Source of the DNA: Mycobacterium gordonae
GTDB lineage: Bacteria > Actinomycetota > Actinomycetes > Mycobacteriales > Mycobacteriaceae
Direction of reading: 5' to 3'
Assembly (NCBI RefSeq): GCF_017086405.1
Contig: NZ_CP070973.1
Span: forward strand, 2,726,739-2,790,738
DNA length: 64,000 bases
The notes beneath the pieces are model-generated. The model searched no databases. It worked only from the letters and a program-made list of their open reading frames with translations, and had not been told where the DNA came from. Shown here in pieces: positions 26,760 to 36,309 of the stretch. The translations under genes were made by a program, and so were the position numbers. The stretch's first letter is position 1. The number at the start of each line of letters is the position of its first letter.

Positions 26760-27866
26760 TCAGCCGATTGTCGCCGCCGCGGCGTCCTCAATGACGTCCA
26801 GCGCCGAGCCTCGGCGCTGCCACGATCGACGTTGCCGCATCGCCCCGTTGCCAACCTCGGTGACCCGGTCCAATTCGTCGACGACATGGTGGTATTCGTC
26901 CAGGGCGTCCAAGGCCGGACGGACCCGGCGCACCAACGCGCTCAACTGCTCGCGCACCGGCACCGCCCCGCGGCCGCCGACCAGATCCAATGTGGTGCCG
27001 CTCAGTCCGTCGTGGGCGGCCTTCCAGTACGCGGCCCGCAGGGCGGCCGGCGGCAACCGGTCGACGCGGCGATCACGCTCGTCCACCGCCGTGATCACGG
27101 CCGCCCGGATCAGCGTTGCCAGCAACACGGTGTCGGCGGCCGTGGCCGGCACATCGGCCACCCGGACCTCGACGGTCGGAAAATCCGCTGAGGGGCGCAC
27201 GTCCCAATAGACCATCCCGGCATCCAGGATCACCCCGGTATCGACCAGCATGCGCACCGTCTGGTCGTACTCGTCGATCGAGGCGAAATACGGCGGCGCG
27301 CCGGCGACCGGCCAGCGCCGCCACAGCACGCTGCGCCAGCTCGCATAACCCGAGTCGCTGCTCCGGTAGATCGCCGAATTCGCCGACAGTGCAAGCAAAG
27401 TCGGTAGCCACGGCCGCAGCCAGTTGCCGGCGTGGACGGCCGCGCCGCGGTCGGGCACCTGGACATGAACGTGGCATCCACAGATGCCCTGCTCATGGGC
27501 CACCATCCCGAACTGGTCCCCGATCTGCCCGTAGCGCGGTGTGTCGGTCACCGGGAACTCGTGCGGCGTCACGGGCGGCAGTCCGAGCGCCAGCAACCGG
27601 ACACCGACGGCTTCGGCGGCCTGTGCAGCCGTGCGGCGCAGTGCCGTGAGTTCGGTGTGTAGTTGTGCGGCACTGGTCGAGACACTGGACGTGGTCTCCA
27701 CTTGGCAGCTGGCCAGCTCCAGGTCCAGTTCGACGCCGCGACGTTCGGACTCGGCGGCCACCTCACGATTGCGGGGCGCCGGCTCGCCGGTTTCCGGGAC
27801 GACCAGGAGAAATTCTTCCTCCACGCCGACGGTCGGAAGGTCGCCCTCCGAGCGCCGCGTGCTCAT
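26760..27866 (-). CDS. YbdK-type glutamate-cysteine ligase family protein
   Basis: The 368-residue protein shows the carboxylate-amine ligase (GCS2/YbdK) pattern: TVGVEEEFLLV at the N-terminus, CHVHVQVPDRG in the middle and AIYRSSDSGYASWRSVLWRRWP with the substrate pocket residues. Family members join glutamate to cysteine or other amines with ATP. The length matches the mycobacterial members (about 370). It starts at ATG 27866. Convergent with the membrane protein and divergent from a TetR gene. Confidence 0.85.
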   Translation of the reverse strand: MSTRRSEGDLPTVGVEEEFLLVVPETGEPAPRNREVAAESERRGVELDLELASCQVETTSSVSTSAAQLHTELTALRRTAAQAAEAVGVRLLALGLPPVTPHEFPVTDTPRYGQIGDQFGMVAHEQGICGCHVHVQVPDRGAAVHAGNWLRPWLPTLLALSANSAIYRSSDSGYASWRSVLWRRWPVAGAPPYFASIDEYDQTVRMLVDTGVILDAGMVYWDVRPSADFPTVEVRVADVPATAADTVLLATLIRAAVITAVDERDRRVDRLPPAALRAAYWKAAHDGLSGTTLDLVGGRGAVPVREQLSALVRRVRPALDALDEYHHVVDELDRVTEVGNGAMRQRRSWQRRGSALDVIEDAAAATIG

Positions 27867-28073
27867 CTCCGCAACCTACCCGAGCAAGGTCGCCACACAC
27901 CGGACTTCATTGGTGTTGCCCCTGAGAATTTCGCCATTCGGCGATTTCCCAGTACAAACCGGCCTCGTTGGGGACAATGGCTCGAAGGGAACCGGGGGTT
28001 CGGCCCTTACGGGGTCTCTTGGGTGGGTTCGGCGAGCGTGCACAGCACGTCCCAATGAAGGAGCGATCTAGCA

Positions 28074-28733
28074 GTGTTGAGTCCCCGCTTGCAAGAACAC
28101 GACTACGTCCTTGATTCCACCGAGGACCTGGTCGCCCAGGACGGCATCGAAGCCGTGACCATTCGTGCGCTCACCAAAGCCACCGGCATTTCCAACGGCG
28201 CGATCTACCGCACCTTCGAATCCCGTGGCGGCCTGCTGGGCCGGGTCTGGATCCGCGCGGAACGCCGTTTCCTCGACCAGCTGACCAGTCTGGTCGAGGA
28301 GGCCAGGACCCGGCCTGGCAGTGAACCGCTGGACGCGATCTATGCCGCCGCGGAGACCTCGCTGCTGTACCCGGACCTGTACCCGGGGTCGTCGGCGTGC
28401 CTGATGACGGTGCGTCGCGACGACATCGTAAGCCAGCCGATGCCGGCCGAGATCGCCGATCATCTGCGGGCTCTCGAGCGTGAACTGGCCGCGGTGATGG
28501 CCCAACTGGCCGAAGGTCTCTGGGCGCGCAGTGACGAGAGCGCAGTCGATCTGGTCGCGGCCTGCATTATCGATCTGCCGAAGTGGATCGGCCTGCGGGG
28601 TGGCCGATACAGCCTCCCCGTCCTGCGTGATTACCTGCGCGCGGCGGTTCGATCGGTGCTCGAGGTGGGGCCGCCGCCGACCGCCGCCGGCCGCGAGTTG
28701 GCGGCCAGCGGCGCTCGCCACGGTGCGGCGTAA
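28074..28733 (+). CDS. TetR-family transcriptional regulator
   Basis: The 219-residue protein starts at GTG 28074. The N-terminal HTH is AVTIRALTKATGISNGAIYRTFESRGGLLGRV, split here by its helix turn (residues about 28-60). The C-terminal ligand-binding domain is helical. It is convergent with the STAS gene, with seven bases between stops. The ligand and target are unknown. Confidence 0.85.
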   Translation: MLSPRLQEHDYVLDSTEDLVAQDGIEAVTIRALTKATGISNGAIYRTFESRGGLLGRVWIRAERRFLDQLTSLVEEARTRPGSEPLDAIYAAAETSLLYPDLYPGSSACLMTVRRDDIVSQPMPAEIADHLRALERELAAVMAQLAEGLWARSDESAVDLVAACIIDLPKWIGLRGGRYSLPVLRDYLRAAVRSVLEVGPPPTAAGRELAASGARHGAA

Positions 28734-28740
28734 CCGTCTT

Positions 28741-29166
28741 TCAGCAGATCGTGAGAGCGTTGTCCACCGTCGGAAATACCGGTAACAGCGCGCTCAACCC
28801 GCAGGCCTCGATGATGCGCGTGACGATCGGCGCGTGGGTTACCAGCCGCAGTTCGATGCCGCGGTTACGACACTGTTGGGCGGCGTCGGCAAGTACGCCG
28901 TAGGCGCAGCATCCCATGAAATCGACGTCGGTCACGTCGACGACAAACGGTCCCGGTGCGGTGGTGGTGGCTGCCGCTTCGGTCACTAGCTGGCGCCAGG
29001 TGTCCTCGTTGCAGGCGTCGATTTCGCCGCCGGCGTGGATCACCACCGCATCGCCGCTGCGATCGGTGATCGCGCGAAGGGTGCTTCGCGGCTCGCCGAG
29101 TTGGTAGACCAAGCGGGTACTGAGGGTGAGATGTGTGGAAAAAGATTCAGCAATGACCAGGCTCAT
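28741..29166 (-). CDS. STAS-domain protein without the phosphoacceptor serine
   Basis: ATG 29166 with AGGAG upstream gives 141 residues. It is an anti-sigma antagonist-type STAS domain: VVIHAGGEIDACNEDTW, FVVDVTDVDFMGCCAYGVL and a C-terminal ELRLVTHAP. The site that is usually DSS or DSSG reads GCC, so the regulatory Ser is a Cys and the preceding Asp is Gly. This is not the classical SpoIIAA switch. It is divergent from the second TetR gene with a palindrome between them, suggesting co-regulation. Confidence 0.8.
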   Translation of the reverse strand: MSLVIAESFSTHLTLSTRLVYQLGEPRSTLRAITDRSGDAVVIHAGGEIDACNEDTWRQLVTEAAATTTAPGPFVVDVTDVDFMGCCAYGVLADAAQQCRNRGIELRLVTHAPIVTRIIEACGLSALLPVFPTVDNALTIC

Positions 29167-29271
29167 GGTGCACTCCTATTCGGCTGGCGTAAAACACGCC
29201 GCGAAGGATGCCCGTCCTGCGCATCTGAAGACAGACAGATAATTCGCCCTGTGAGTATCAGTTCTATAACA

Positions 29272-29289
29272 AGACAGGGCGGTCTGTCT
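29272..29289. promoter_or_regulatory. Likely TetR operator palindrome
   Basis: AGACAG-GGCGGT-CTGTCT is a perfect 6-bp palindrome with a 6-base spacer in the intergenic region between the divergent STAS and TetR genes. It ends 34 bases before the TetR start. A partial second copy (AGACAGACAG) lies near 29229-29238. TetR proteins commonly bind such sites near their own promoter. Confidence 0.6.
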
Positions 29290-29323
29290 ACGTGGCGGGG
29301 GTAAGAGTACGGTAAGTCTCGTT

Positions 29324-29965
29324 ATGACAACGCCCGACGTCACGGGTCTCGCCGTGCCCACCGTGCCCGCCCGCGAACGCATCCTGAATGCCGCCTACGA
29401 GCTGTTCAGCCGGCGCGGAATCCGGGCTGTCGGCACCGAGGAAGTGATCGAGCGCGCCGGAGTGGCCAAAGCGACGCTCTATCGGCACTTCCCGACCAAG
29501 AACGCGCTGGTCTTGGCGGTGCTCGAGCGGCGGGAGCTGCGCTGGACGCACGGGCTGATCGAGGCGCGGTCCGCCGCCATGGGCGAGACTCCCGAGGACC
29601 AGTTGCTGGCCATCTTCGACGTCCTGCACCAGTGGTTCCACGACCGTGACGGCTACGAGGGGTGCTCCTTCATCAATGTGCTGCTCGAGCTCGGGGCCGA
29701 CCACCCCGCCGGAAAGGCGAGCATCGCCCACATCGACAACGTGCGGCAGATTGTGCTCACGCGCGCCGAGGCAGCGGGATTGCGCGACGTCGAGGATTTC
29801 GCGCGTTCCTGGCAGATCCTGATGAAGGGCGCGATCATTCTCGCGGCGGTCGGCGACTTGGAAGCCGCCCTCCGGTCCCGCGCCATGGCCCGCACCCTCA
29901 TCGAACAACACCGTCCGCAGGGCGATCTCGCCCTCGAGCAAGACCGGGAAAGGGCGCTGGGATAG
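29324..29965 (+). CDS. TetR-family transcriptional regulator
   Basis: This 213-residue regulator starts at ATG 29324. The HTH (GIRAVGTEEVIERAGVAKATLYRHFPTKNALV) is followed by a helical C-terminal domain. It probably binds the palindrome at 29272-29289 and controls itself and the divergent STAS gene. Its stop is one base away from the convergent DedA stop. Confidence 0.85.
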   Translation: MTTPDVTGLAVPTVPARERILNAAYELFSRRGIRAVGTEEVIERAGVAKATLYRHFPTKNALVLAVLERRELRWTHGLIEARSAAMGETPEDQLLAIFDVLHQWFHDRDGYEGCSFINVLLELGADHPAGKASIAHIDNVRQIVLTRAEAAGLRDVEDFARSWQILMKGAIILAAVGDLEAALRSRAMARTLIEQHRPQGDLALEQDRERALG

Positions 29966-29966
29966 C

Positions 29967-30635
29967 TCAGGCGGCCTTTTCCGGCGCCGGGGTTCCGGTC
30001 TTGCGGTAGTGCTCTTCCTCGAGTTCGGCGATCGCGCGGGATGTGCGCTCGCGCAGCAGGATCGACGCGGTGACGCCGCAGATGACGGCGATGCCCAGAG
30101 CCACCCAGGAGAACCGCGACATCCAGCGCTCGGCGGCCACGCCCGCGTAGTAGACGAGGGCGGTGGTGCCGCCCGCCCAACAGATGCCCCCGCCCACGTT
30201 GGCCGCCAGGAATCGGGGGTAGGGCATCTTCAACGCGCCGGCGAGCGGCCCGGCGAAGATGCGCAGTAGCGCGATGAAGCGGCCGAAGAACACCGCGCGC
30301 ACACCCCAGCGGTTGAAGGTCCGTTCGGCGAGGGCGACGTGTCCGGGGCCGAAGTGTTTGGGGAACCGGCGCCCGAGCCGGTCGAACAGCGGCATGCCGA
30401 ACCGCCGCCCGATCGAGTAGCCGATCGAGTCGCCTATCACCGCGCCGATCACCGCGGCCGCACCAACGCCGATCGGGTTGACGCCGATTTCGTGATGCGA
30501 GGACATCAACGCGGCGCTGACCAACACGATCTCGCCCGGCAGCGGGATGCCCAGGCTCTCCACTCCGACGACGCCGCCGACCAGCAGGTAAATCGCGAGC
30601 GGCGGGATTGAATGCAGCAGGGCGTCCAGATCCAT
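29967..30635 (-). CDS. DedA-family membrane protein
   Basis: The 222-residue protein has about five membrane segments. It carries VESLGIPLPGEIVL and GDSIGYSIGRRFG with the later FFGRFIALLRIFAGPLAG, the three hallmark DedA motifs including the conserved Glu, Gly and Arg positions. DedA proteins support undecaprenyl or other lipid-carrier recycling across the membrane. In M. tuberculosis a DedA gene (Rv2637) sits near a STAS gene and a CPT-like gene, as here (recalled). Confidence 0.9.
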   Translation of the reverse strand: MDLDALLHSIPPLAIYLLVGGVVGVESLGIPLPGEIVLVSAALMSSHHEIGVNPIGVGAAAVIGAVIGDSIGYSIGRRFGMPLFDRLGRRFPKHFGPGHVALAERTFNRWGVRAVFFGRFIALLRIFAGPLAGALKMPYPRFLAANVGGGICWAGGTTALVYYAGVAAERWMSRFSWVALGIAVICGVTASILLRERTSRAIAELEEEHYRKTGTPAPEKAA

Positions 30636-30746
30636 GGGTAAAGGATGCCTGACCGGCGCGCCCTGTGCGGCGCAACGGTGTCAGATGAATCCGCGGTGTC
30701 GATACTGTCGTGGGGTCACGACGTCAGGACGGCTCGGGAGGTTCAC

Positions 30747-32384
30747 GTGGAATTCAACCTTGCCCAGGTGGTTTCGGCGGTGGCCGCGGCCAATCCCGAC
30801 CGGGACGCCATCGTGTTCGGTGACCGGCGGTTCACCTTCGCCCAAACCGAGGAACGAGCCCGAAGGTTCGCGCGTGCTCTGCACCAGTGGGGGTTGGGCG
30901 CCCACCGGGAACGCTCGGAGTTGGCGCCGCACGAATCCGGCCAGAGCCACCTCGGCCTGTATCTGGCCAACTGCAACGAGTTTCTGGAGGGCATGCTCGG
31001 TGCGTACAAGGCCCGCGTCGCGCCGTTCAACATCAACTACCGCTACGTCGCCGACGAGTTGGTCTACCTTATCGGCAACGCGGAGGCGGACGCCGTGCTG
31101 TACCAGGCGCGTTTTGCGCCGACCCTGGCCGTGGCGCTTGAACGGGCACCGGGCCGGCCCCGCCTGATCCATGTCGACGACGGGTCCGGCAATGCGCCGT
31201 TACCGGGAGCGGTGCGCTACGAGGAGTTGCTGGCGTCGGTTTCCGACGAGCCGTTGAGCGTCGTGCCGTCGCCGGACGATCTCTACATGCTCTACACCGG
31301 CGGGACCACCGGACTGCCCAAAGCGGTGCTCTGGCGGCAGAACGACATCTTCATGAACGCCATGGGCGGGAAGGCTTTTGGCACCGGAGAGCCGGTGCGC
31401 AGTCTGCACGAAATCATCGAGCGGTCGCGGCCCGAAGGGCCGGGATCCATGACGGCCGCACCACTCATGCACGGGGCGGCGCAATGGGCGGCATTCATCA
31501 GCCTGTGCGCCGGAAGGCCGTTCGTGATGGCGCCGACCACCACTCATCTGGATCCGGCCGAAGTGTGGACGCTGGCCAGTCGCGAGCGGGTGGTGTCGTT
31601 GTCGATCGTCGGAGACGCGTTCGGCCGGCCGCTGCTCGACGAACTGCAGGCCGGCTCCTATGACCTGTCCGGTCTTTTCGTATTGGTCACCGGCGGGGCG
31701 GCGCTGAGCGCACCGCTCAAGCAGCGGTTCGTGGAACTGCTGCCGCACCTGACCATCCTGGACGCGGGGGGCTCCTCGGAATCGGGCGCGCAGATGGGAC
31801 AGGTCTCCAGCGCGGGACAGCATGCATCGGGCCGGTTCGCGCCCAACCCGGGTGCGGTGGTGGTCAGCGAGGATCTGACGCGGATCCTGTCGCCGGGTGA
31901 CGACGAGATCGGCTGGCTCGCCCAGCAGGGCCAGATTCCGCTGGGATACCTCGGCGATCCGGCGAAGACGGCCAAGACGTTTCCCGTCATCGCCGGAATT
32001 CGGCACTCGGTCCCCGGTGACCGGGCCCGCTGGGATGCCGACGGACAGATCGAGCTGTTGGGCCGGGATTCGGTGACCATCAACTCCGGTGGCGAGAAGA
32101 TCTTCGCCGAGGAGGTCGAGGCCGCGATCAACGAGCACCCCGCCGTCTACGACGTAGTAGTGACCGGCCGTCCCAGTGAGCGGTGGGGAAACGAGGTCGT
32201 CGCGCTGGTGCAGTTGGCCGACGGCGCACAGGTCGATGCCGAGGCCATCATCGCCGAAGCCGCGCGTCACATCGCCCGCTACAAGCTGCCCAAAGAAGTC
32301 ATCTTCTGCGCCAAGCTGCAGCGGTCACCGTCGGGAAAGGCGGACTACCGATGGGCGAAAGCTCTAGTTGCACAGGATAATTGA
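30747..32384 (+). CDS. FadD-like acyl-CoA synthetase
   Basis: GTG 30747 with GGGAGG upstream gives 545 residues; an upstream GTG at 30645 lacks support. Adenylating-enzyme motifs are in order: LYTGGTTGLPKAVLW (ATP-binding P-loop), GGSSESGAQMG, VPGDRARWDADGQIELLGRD (hinge) and SPSGKADYRWA with the catalytic Lys. The enzyme activates a fatty or aryl acid as acyl-AMP then acyl-CoA. A substrate cannot be assigned. It is divergent from DedA. Its 3' end overlaps the PPE-MPTR relic on the other strand by about 20 bases. Confidence 0.85.
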   Translation: MEFNLAQVVSAVAAANPDRDAIVFGDRRFTFAQTEERARRFARALHQWGLGAHRERSELAPHESGQSHLGLYLANCNEFLEGMLGAYKARVAPFNINYRYVADELVYLIGNAEADAVLYQARFAPTLAVALERAPGRPRLIHVDDGSGNAPLPGAVRYEELLASVSDEPLSVVPSPDDLYMLYTGGTTGLPKAVLWRQNDIFMNAMGGKAFGTGEPVRSLHEIIERSRPEGPGSMTAAPLMHGAAQWAAFISLCAGRPFVMAPTTTHLDPAEVWTLASRERVVSLSIVGDAFGRPLLDELQAGSYDLSGLFVLVTGGAALSAPLKQRFVELLPHLTILDAGGSSESGAQMGQVSSAGQHASGRFAPNPGAVVVSEDLTRILSPGDDEIGWLAQQGQIPLGYLGDPAKTAKTFPVIAGIRHSVPGDRARWDADGQIELLGRDSVTINSGGEKIFAEEVEAAINEHPAVYDVVVTGRPSERWGNEVVALVQLADGAQVDAEAIIAEAARHIARYKLPKEVIFCAKLQRSPSGKADYRWAKALVAQDN

Positions 32385-32770
32385 AGAAACCTGACGGGTC
32401 TTCGCCCCGATGCCAACCGCCGGAACTGGTGTTACCGGTGTTGCAGACCCCGAGTTGTCGGTGCCCGAGTTGTCGATGCCGGTGTTGTAGCAGCCGGACA
32501 GGTTGCTGCCGACCTTTCCGAATCCTGAATTCGTCACGCCCACGGGGTTTCCGAGCTGCCGAGGCCGGTGTCGACCGACCCCGCGTTCCAGAACCCGTGC
32601 CGCTGCCGAAGTTGGTGGAGCCGACGTTGCCGCTGCCCACATTGGCGTTACCGTAATTTCCGCTGCCCAGGTTGGATTTTCAGGTATTGCCGCCGCCGAC
32701 GTTGTTGTCGCCGGTGTTTCCCGCGTCGAGATTTTGGCCGCCGTCATTGCCGATGCTGGTGTTCAGATTC
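32364..32770 (-). pseudogene. PPE-MPTR pentapeptide-repeat relic
   Basis: On the minus strand, pieces with the NxGxxNxGxxN pattern can be read in changing frames: NTGDNNVGGGNT, GSGNVGSTNFGSG, GVTNSGFGKVGSNLSGCYN and NTGIDNSGTDNSGSA. The last piece ends SSIILCN at TAG 32364. This is the MPTR repeat that ends PPE_MPTR proteins. At least three frameshifts and an in-frame stop separate the pieces, so it is a dead 3' fragment; the PPE domain is absent. Confidence 0.7.
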
Positions 32771-33036
32771 GCCAGACCCGCCGGTGCCAGGGAAGCAACT
32801 CGGCCGCGATGGCCCTTTTGCGTTTGTCGTATCCGTCCGGGACGACCGAAGCAGAGGCAGGTATCAAGCGTTGCGGCGAGACGATACGCCGGACCGACCG
32901 ATCATCGGCGAAAAAACAAGCGGCCAAAGGAGATTGAGATCGGACCCATCGCCGCGCGAACGGGGGCGCCGCGTTGCCAACCAGCCTTGATTCCCCGACC
33001 ACTCTGCAACGCGACGCGAGGCTACCGTATCCGAAA

Positions 33037-33702
33037 TCACGGCGCCGTATGAGCGTTTTCGGCGAAATGTGTTGTCGGCAGCAAGCGCTGGCGCAACCGG
33101 TCGAATGCCTTCGGCTCCGGACAGGCTCGGTACAGCCCGTCGAGGCGCCGCGCCAGCACGGCGACGGGAGTCGTGGTGGTGTCCACCTCGAAGTCGTATT
33201 CGGCGTCGGCGTGGGCCGCTCGCGCGCTGCCACGGTTCCAGCCCGGATACCGGTTGCCACGCTCCTGCTCCCGGCGCGCCCCCTCGGCGTCGGACACGTG
33301 CACGCCCACCATCCATACCTGGCAGCCCTGGAAAACCTCCAACGCGTCCAGCAGCCAGTCTCGCTTCCAGATCACGTCGTCGGCGATGACGTTCATACCG
33401 TTGTCCAGGTAGGCCCTGATGGCGTGGTGGCGGGCACGCATCGCGCGGTCGAGCAACGGGCCGGGATGCACGGTGAAGTACTCCAGGCCGTCGTCCTCGA
33501 CGGCGCTGTCCCACGTGTAGTACTCGGGGCGCACCCGGGCCAGGTCGAGTTGCTCGGGCGGCAGGGCGAGCCAGAACACGTCGATGCCGAGGTGGATCCA
33601 GCATTCGCCGGCCACATCCTGAAATGCCTGGGCAAGCGACGTCTTCCCGGCACTGGATCCGCCGTTGAGGATGATGAGCCTGCCTGGTGCGACACCCGCC
33701 AT
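33037..33702 (-). CDS. Chloramphenicol phosphotransferase-like P-loop kinase
   Basis: From ATG 33702 the protein has 221 residues, close to my recollection of M. tuberculosis Rv2636 (225). The Walker A is [10 protein letters not shown], followed by [15 protein letters not shown] with the Asp-His region, NVIADDVIW and [13 protein letters not shown]. The fold is that of the CPT family of small P-loop kinases. Members either phosphorylate chloramphenicol or have other substrates; a drug-resistance role should not be assumed. The frame is open to a TTG at 33828, which would add 42 residues. Confidence 0.8.
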   Translation of the reverse strand: MAGVAPGRLIILNGGSSAGKTSLAQAFQDVAGECWIHLGIDVFWLALPPEQLDLARVRPEYYTWDSAVEDDGLEYFTVHPGPLLDRAMRARHHAIRAYLDNGMNVIADDVIWKRDWLLDALEVFQGCQVWMVGVHVSDAEGARREQERGNRYPGWNRGSARAAHADAEYDFEVDTTTTPVAVLARRLDGLYRACPEPKAFDRLRQRLLPTTHFAENAHTAP

Positions 33703-33909
33703 AGGGGCCAGAGAGTAGCGCAACAGCCGGTCCAGCGGACCGGTTTCGAGACGGCCGGTCACCTTGCCCTGGATTTGCTGCAGCTCACGGTTGCCGGTGA
33801 CGGCAGGTCCGAGGCTGCGGTCGGCCAAATGACCGTCGAAGCGTCTGCCGCGGGTCTAGGATTTGGCTGCCGCGTGCGTCGACGGCGCGCGACCGTCGGG
33901 AGGTTGCAG

Positions 33910-36300
33910 ATGTCGTTTGTGATGGCGATGCCGGATGTGGTGTCGGCGGCCGCGTCGAGTCTCGCGGAAGTCGGGTCGGCTTTGTCGGTGGCCAATGCCG
34001 CTGCCGCGGTACCGACTTCGAGCATCGTTGCGGCGGCCGGCGACGAGGTGTCGGCAGCGATTGCCGCGTGGTTCGGGGCACACGCCGTGGGTTATCAGAG
34101 TGTCAGTGCGCAGGCCGCGGTGTTCCACGAACAATTCGTGCGGTCGCTGACGGCGGCGGCGGGTGCCTACCCGGCGGCCGAAGCGGCCAGCGCGGCGCCG
34201 TTGGAGAGCCTGCTCGCGCTGATCAATGCTCCCACCCAGGCTCTGCTCGGCCGACCGCTGATCGGCAATGGCACTGACGCGCCGGCCTTTTCCGGGGCGC
34301 CCGGCGGCCCGGGTGGGTTGCTGCTCGGCAACGGCGGGCGCGGGGGCTCAGGTGCGGCCGGCCAGGCCGGCGGTGCCGGTGGAGACGCCGGCCTGATCGG
34401 CAACGGCGGCATCGGCGGGGTGGGTGGCGCGGGTGTGGCCGGGTCGGGGGCTGCCGGAGGCGCGGGCGGTCGCGGCGGTTGGCTGATCGGCAACGGTGGC
34501 ACCGGCGGGTTCGGTGGCGCGCAGGGTGCGACGGTCGTCGGCGGGGTGGGTGGGGTCGGAGGCACCACCGGCCTGTTCGGCAGCGGGGGAACGGGTGGCC
34601 ACGGCGGCGTGGGTGCCACCGGTGGTGTCGGTGGTGTCGGCGGTGTCGGCGGCGTGTTCGGGAACGGTGGTTTCGGCGGGGACGGCGGCAACGCAGCGGC
34701 CGGCGGGATCGGTGGTGCGGCCGGCCTTTTCGGTTCCGGTGGTGTCGGGGGCGTGGGTGGTGCCGGGGCGCCGGGCGGTGACGGTGGCGCCGGACCGCTG
34801 TTGGTCGGTAGCGGCGGTAACGGCGGCGCGGGTGGAGCGGGTGCTGCGGGCGGAAACGGCGGCATCGGCGGGACGCTGTTCGGCGACGGCGGCGCTGGTG
34901 GACAGGGTGGCGCCGCGGTGGCGGGGGTGCTGGGTGGAACGCCCGGCAATGGCGGTCATGGGGGCCACGCCAACTGGTTCGGCTCCGGTGGTGCCGGCGG
35001 ACAGGGCGGTACCGGTCTGAGCGGGACGGCGGGGGTCAACCCCACTCCAACCGGCACGGCCGCACCCGGCACCAGCCCGGGTAGCTTGCCGATCGTGGTC
35101 GCCAACGCGGGTGACGTCACAGTAATCGGCGCGGGCGGCGGAACTGGGGTCGGTGGGGGCGCCGGCGAAACAGGCGGCACCGGCGGAACCGGCCAGGGCG
35201 TGATTGTGACGGTCGATTTGCTGGGCGTGGGAGGAGATCTCTCTGTTTCCACGGGCAACGGCGGCGATGGAGGCCTGGCCGGTGTTGGCGGCGACGGCGG
35301 CGCCGGGGGGATCGGCGGGGGTTCGTTGGTCGTGAATAGCGGCCCGGTCACGGGTGCCACCACCGTCTCCGGAGGAGCCGGAGGCAACGGCGCTCCGGGC
35401 GGGCCCACCGGCGGCTCGGGTGGCGCCGGCGGCCTGGGCGGCTTCGCCAACAACCCGTATACCGGTACCGCGACCGGCGGCAACGGTGGCAGTGGCGGGG
35501 TGGCCAGTACGGCAACCGGGGCCAGCGGCGGTGGCGGCGGCACCGGCGGCGCAGGCGGCACCGGCGGTCACGGCGGAATGTTCATCGGCAACGGGGGTGC
35601 CGGAGGTGCCGGTGGCATCGGCGGCACCGGCGGCACCGGGGCGTCCGGCTTTGCCGGCGGCGCCGGCGGCGGCGGTGGCTCCGCCGTCAACTCCGCCACC
35701 GGCCAGGCGTTCGGTGGCAACGGCGGCACCGCCGGTCAGGGGGGCATCGGCGGAGCCGGCGGTACGGGCGGTACCGGCGGTCTCGGCGGGAACGGCGGGG
35801 CAGCCGGGTTCATCGGGATCGGTGGTGCCGGCGGCGCCGCGGGAGCCGGGGGAGTCGGCGGCATCGGCGGCATCGGCGGTGCCGGCGGCGATGGCGGCGC
35901 GGGCGGGGGCGTGACGATGACGGCCGAACCCGCCGGTGCGATCGGCGGCGACGGCAACAATGGCGCCCTCGGCGGAAACGGCGGCGTCGGCGGTGCCGGC
36001 GGTGCCGGGGGCAGCGGGGGTGGCAGCGGCGGCGCCGGCGGTCTGATCGGATGGGCCGGCGGATCCGGAGCTGCCGGCGCCGGTGGTTCGGGCGGGGTAG
36101 GCGGTCAGGGCGGTGCCGGTGGCAGTGGCGGCGACGGCGGGGATGCGACGACGGGTGGCGCCGTCGGCCTCGGTGGCAATTTGGCATTGGGTGGACAGGG
36201 TGGCCTGGGCGGTGCAGCCGGAGGGCCTGGCGGCAGCACCGGCATCACCGGCCTGCTGGGCGTGCCGGGCAGTAACGGGAAGGCCGGGCAATTCGTCTAG
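33910..36300 (+). CDS. PE_PGRS family protein, complete
   Basis: ATG 33910 begins the PE domain (MSFVMAMPDVVSAAASSLAE, about residues 1-95, with AVGYQSVSAQAAVFHEQFV). A linker follows (LESLLALINAPTQALLGRPLIGNGTDA) and then a PGRS domain to residue 796. The PGRS part is interrupted around residues 375-440 by a less repetitive segment (GTAAPGTSPGSLPIVVANAGDVTVIG). The frame is open upstream to 32974, but that part is shadow of the CPT-like gene. The protein is expected at the cell surface through ESX-5. It is followed after 9 bases by an IclR gene. Confidence 0.95.
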   Translation: MSFVMAMPDVVSAAASSLAEVGSALSVANAAAAVPTSSIVAAAGDEVSAAIAAWFGAHAVGYQSVSAQAAVFHEQFVRSLTAAAGAYPAAEAASAAPLESLLALINAPTQALLGRPLIGNGTDAPAFSGAPGGPGGLLLGNGGRGGSGAAGQAGGAGGDAGLIGNGGIGGVGGAGVAGSGAAGGAGGRGGWLIGNGGTGGFGGAQGATVVGGVGGVGGTTGLFGSGGTGGHGGVGATGGVGGVGGVGGVFGNGGFGGDGGNAAAGGIGGAAGLFGSGGVGGVGGAGAPGGDGGAGPLLVGSGGNGGAGGAGAAGGNGGIGGTLFGDGGAGGQGGAAVAGVLGGTPGNGGHGGHANWFGSGGAGGQGGTGLSGTAGVNPTPTGTAAPGTSPGSLPIVVANAGDVTVIGAGGGTGVGGGAGETGGTGGTGQGVIVTVDLLGVGGDLSVSTGNGGDGGLAGVGGDGGAGGIGGGSLVVNSGPVTGATTVSGGAGGNGAPGGPTGGSGGAGGLGGFANNPYTGTATGGNGGSGGVASTATGASGGGGGTGGAGGTGGHGGMFIGNGGAGGAGGIGGTGGTGASGFAGGAGGGGGSAVNSATGQAFGGNGGTAGQGGIGGAGGTGGTGGLGGNGGAAGFIGIGGAGGAAGAGGVGGIGGIGGAGGDGGAGGGVTMTAEPAGAIGGDGNNGALGGNGGVGGAGGAGGSGGGSGGAGGLIGWAGGSGAAGAGGSGGVGGQGGAGGSGGDGGDATTGGAVGLGGNLALGGQGGLGGAAGGPGGSTGITGLLGVPGSNGKAGQFV

Positions 36301-36309
36301 GCTCGGCGG

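Noticed and set aside
33037..33702. Chloramphenicol resistance function for the CPT-like gene
   Set aside because: The family is broad and the mycobacterial members are not shown here to act on chloramphenicol; only the fold is claimed.
32974..33909. N-terminal extension of the PE_PGRS frame to 32974
   Set aside because: The stretch overlaps the CPT-like gene on the other strand and the canonical PE start is ATG 33910.
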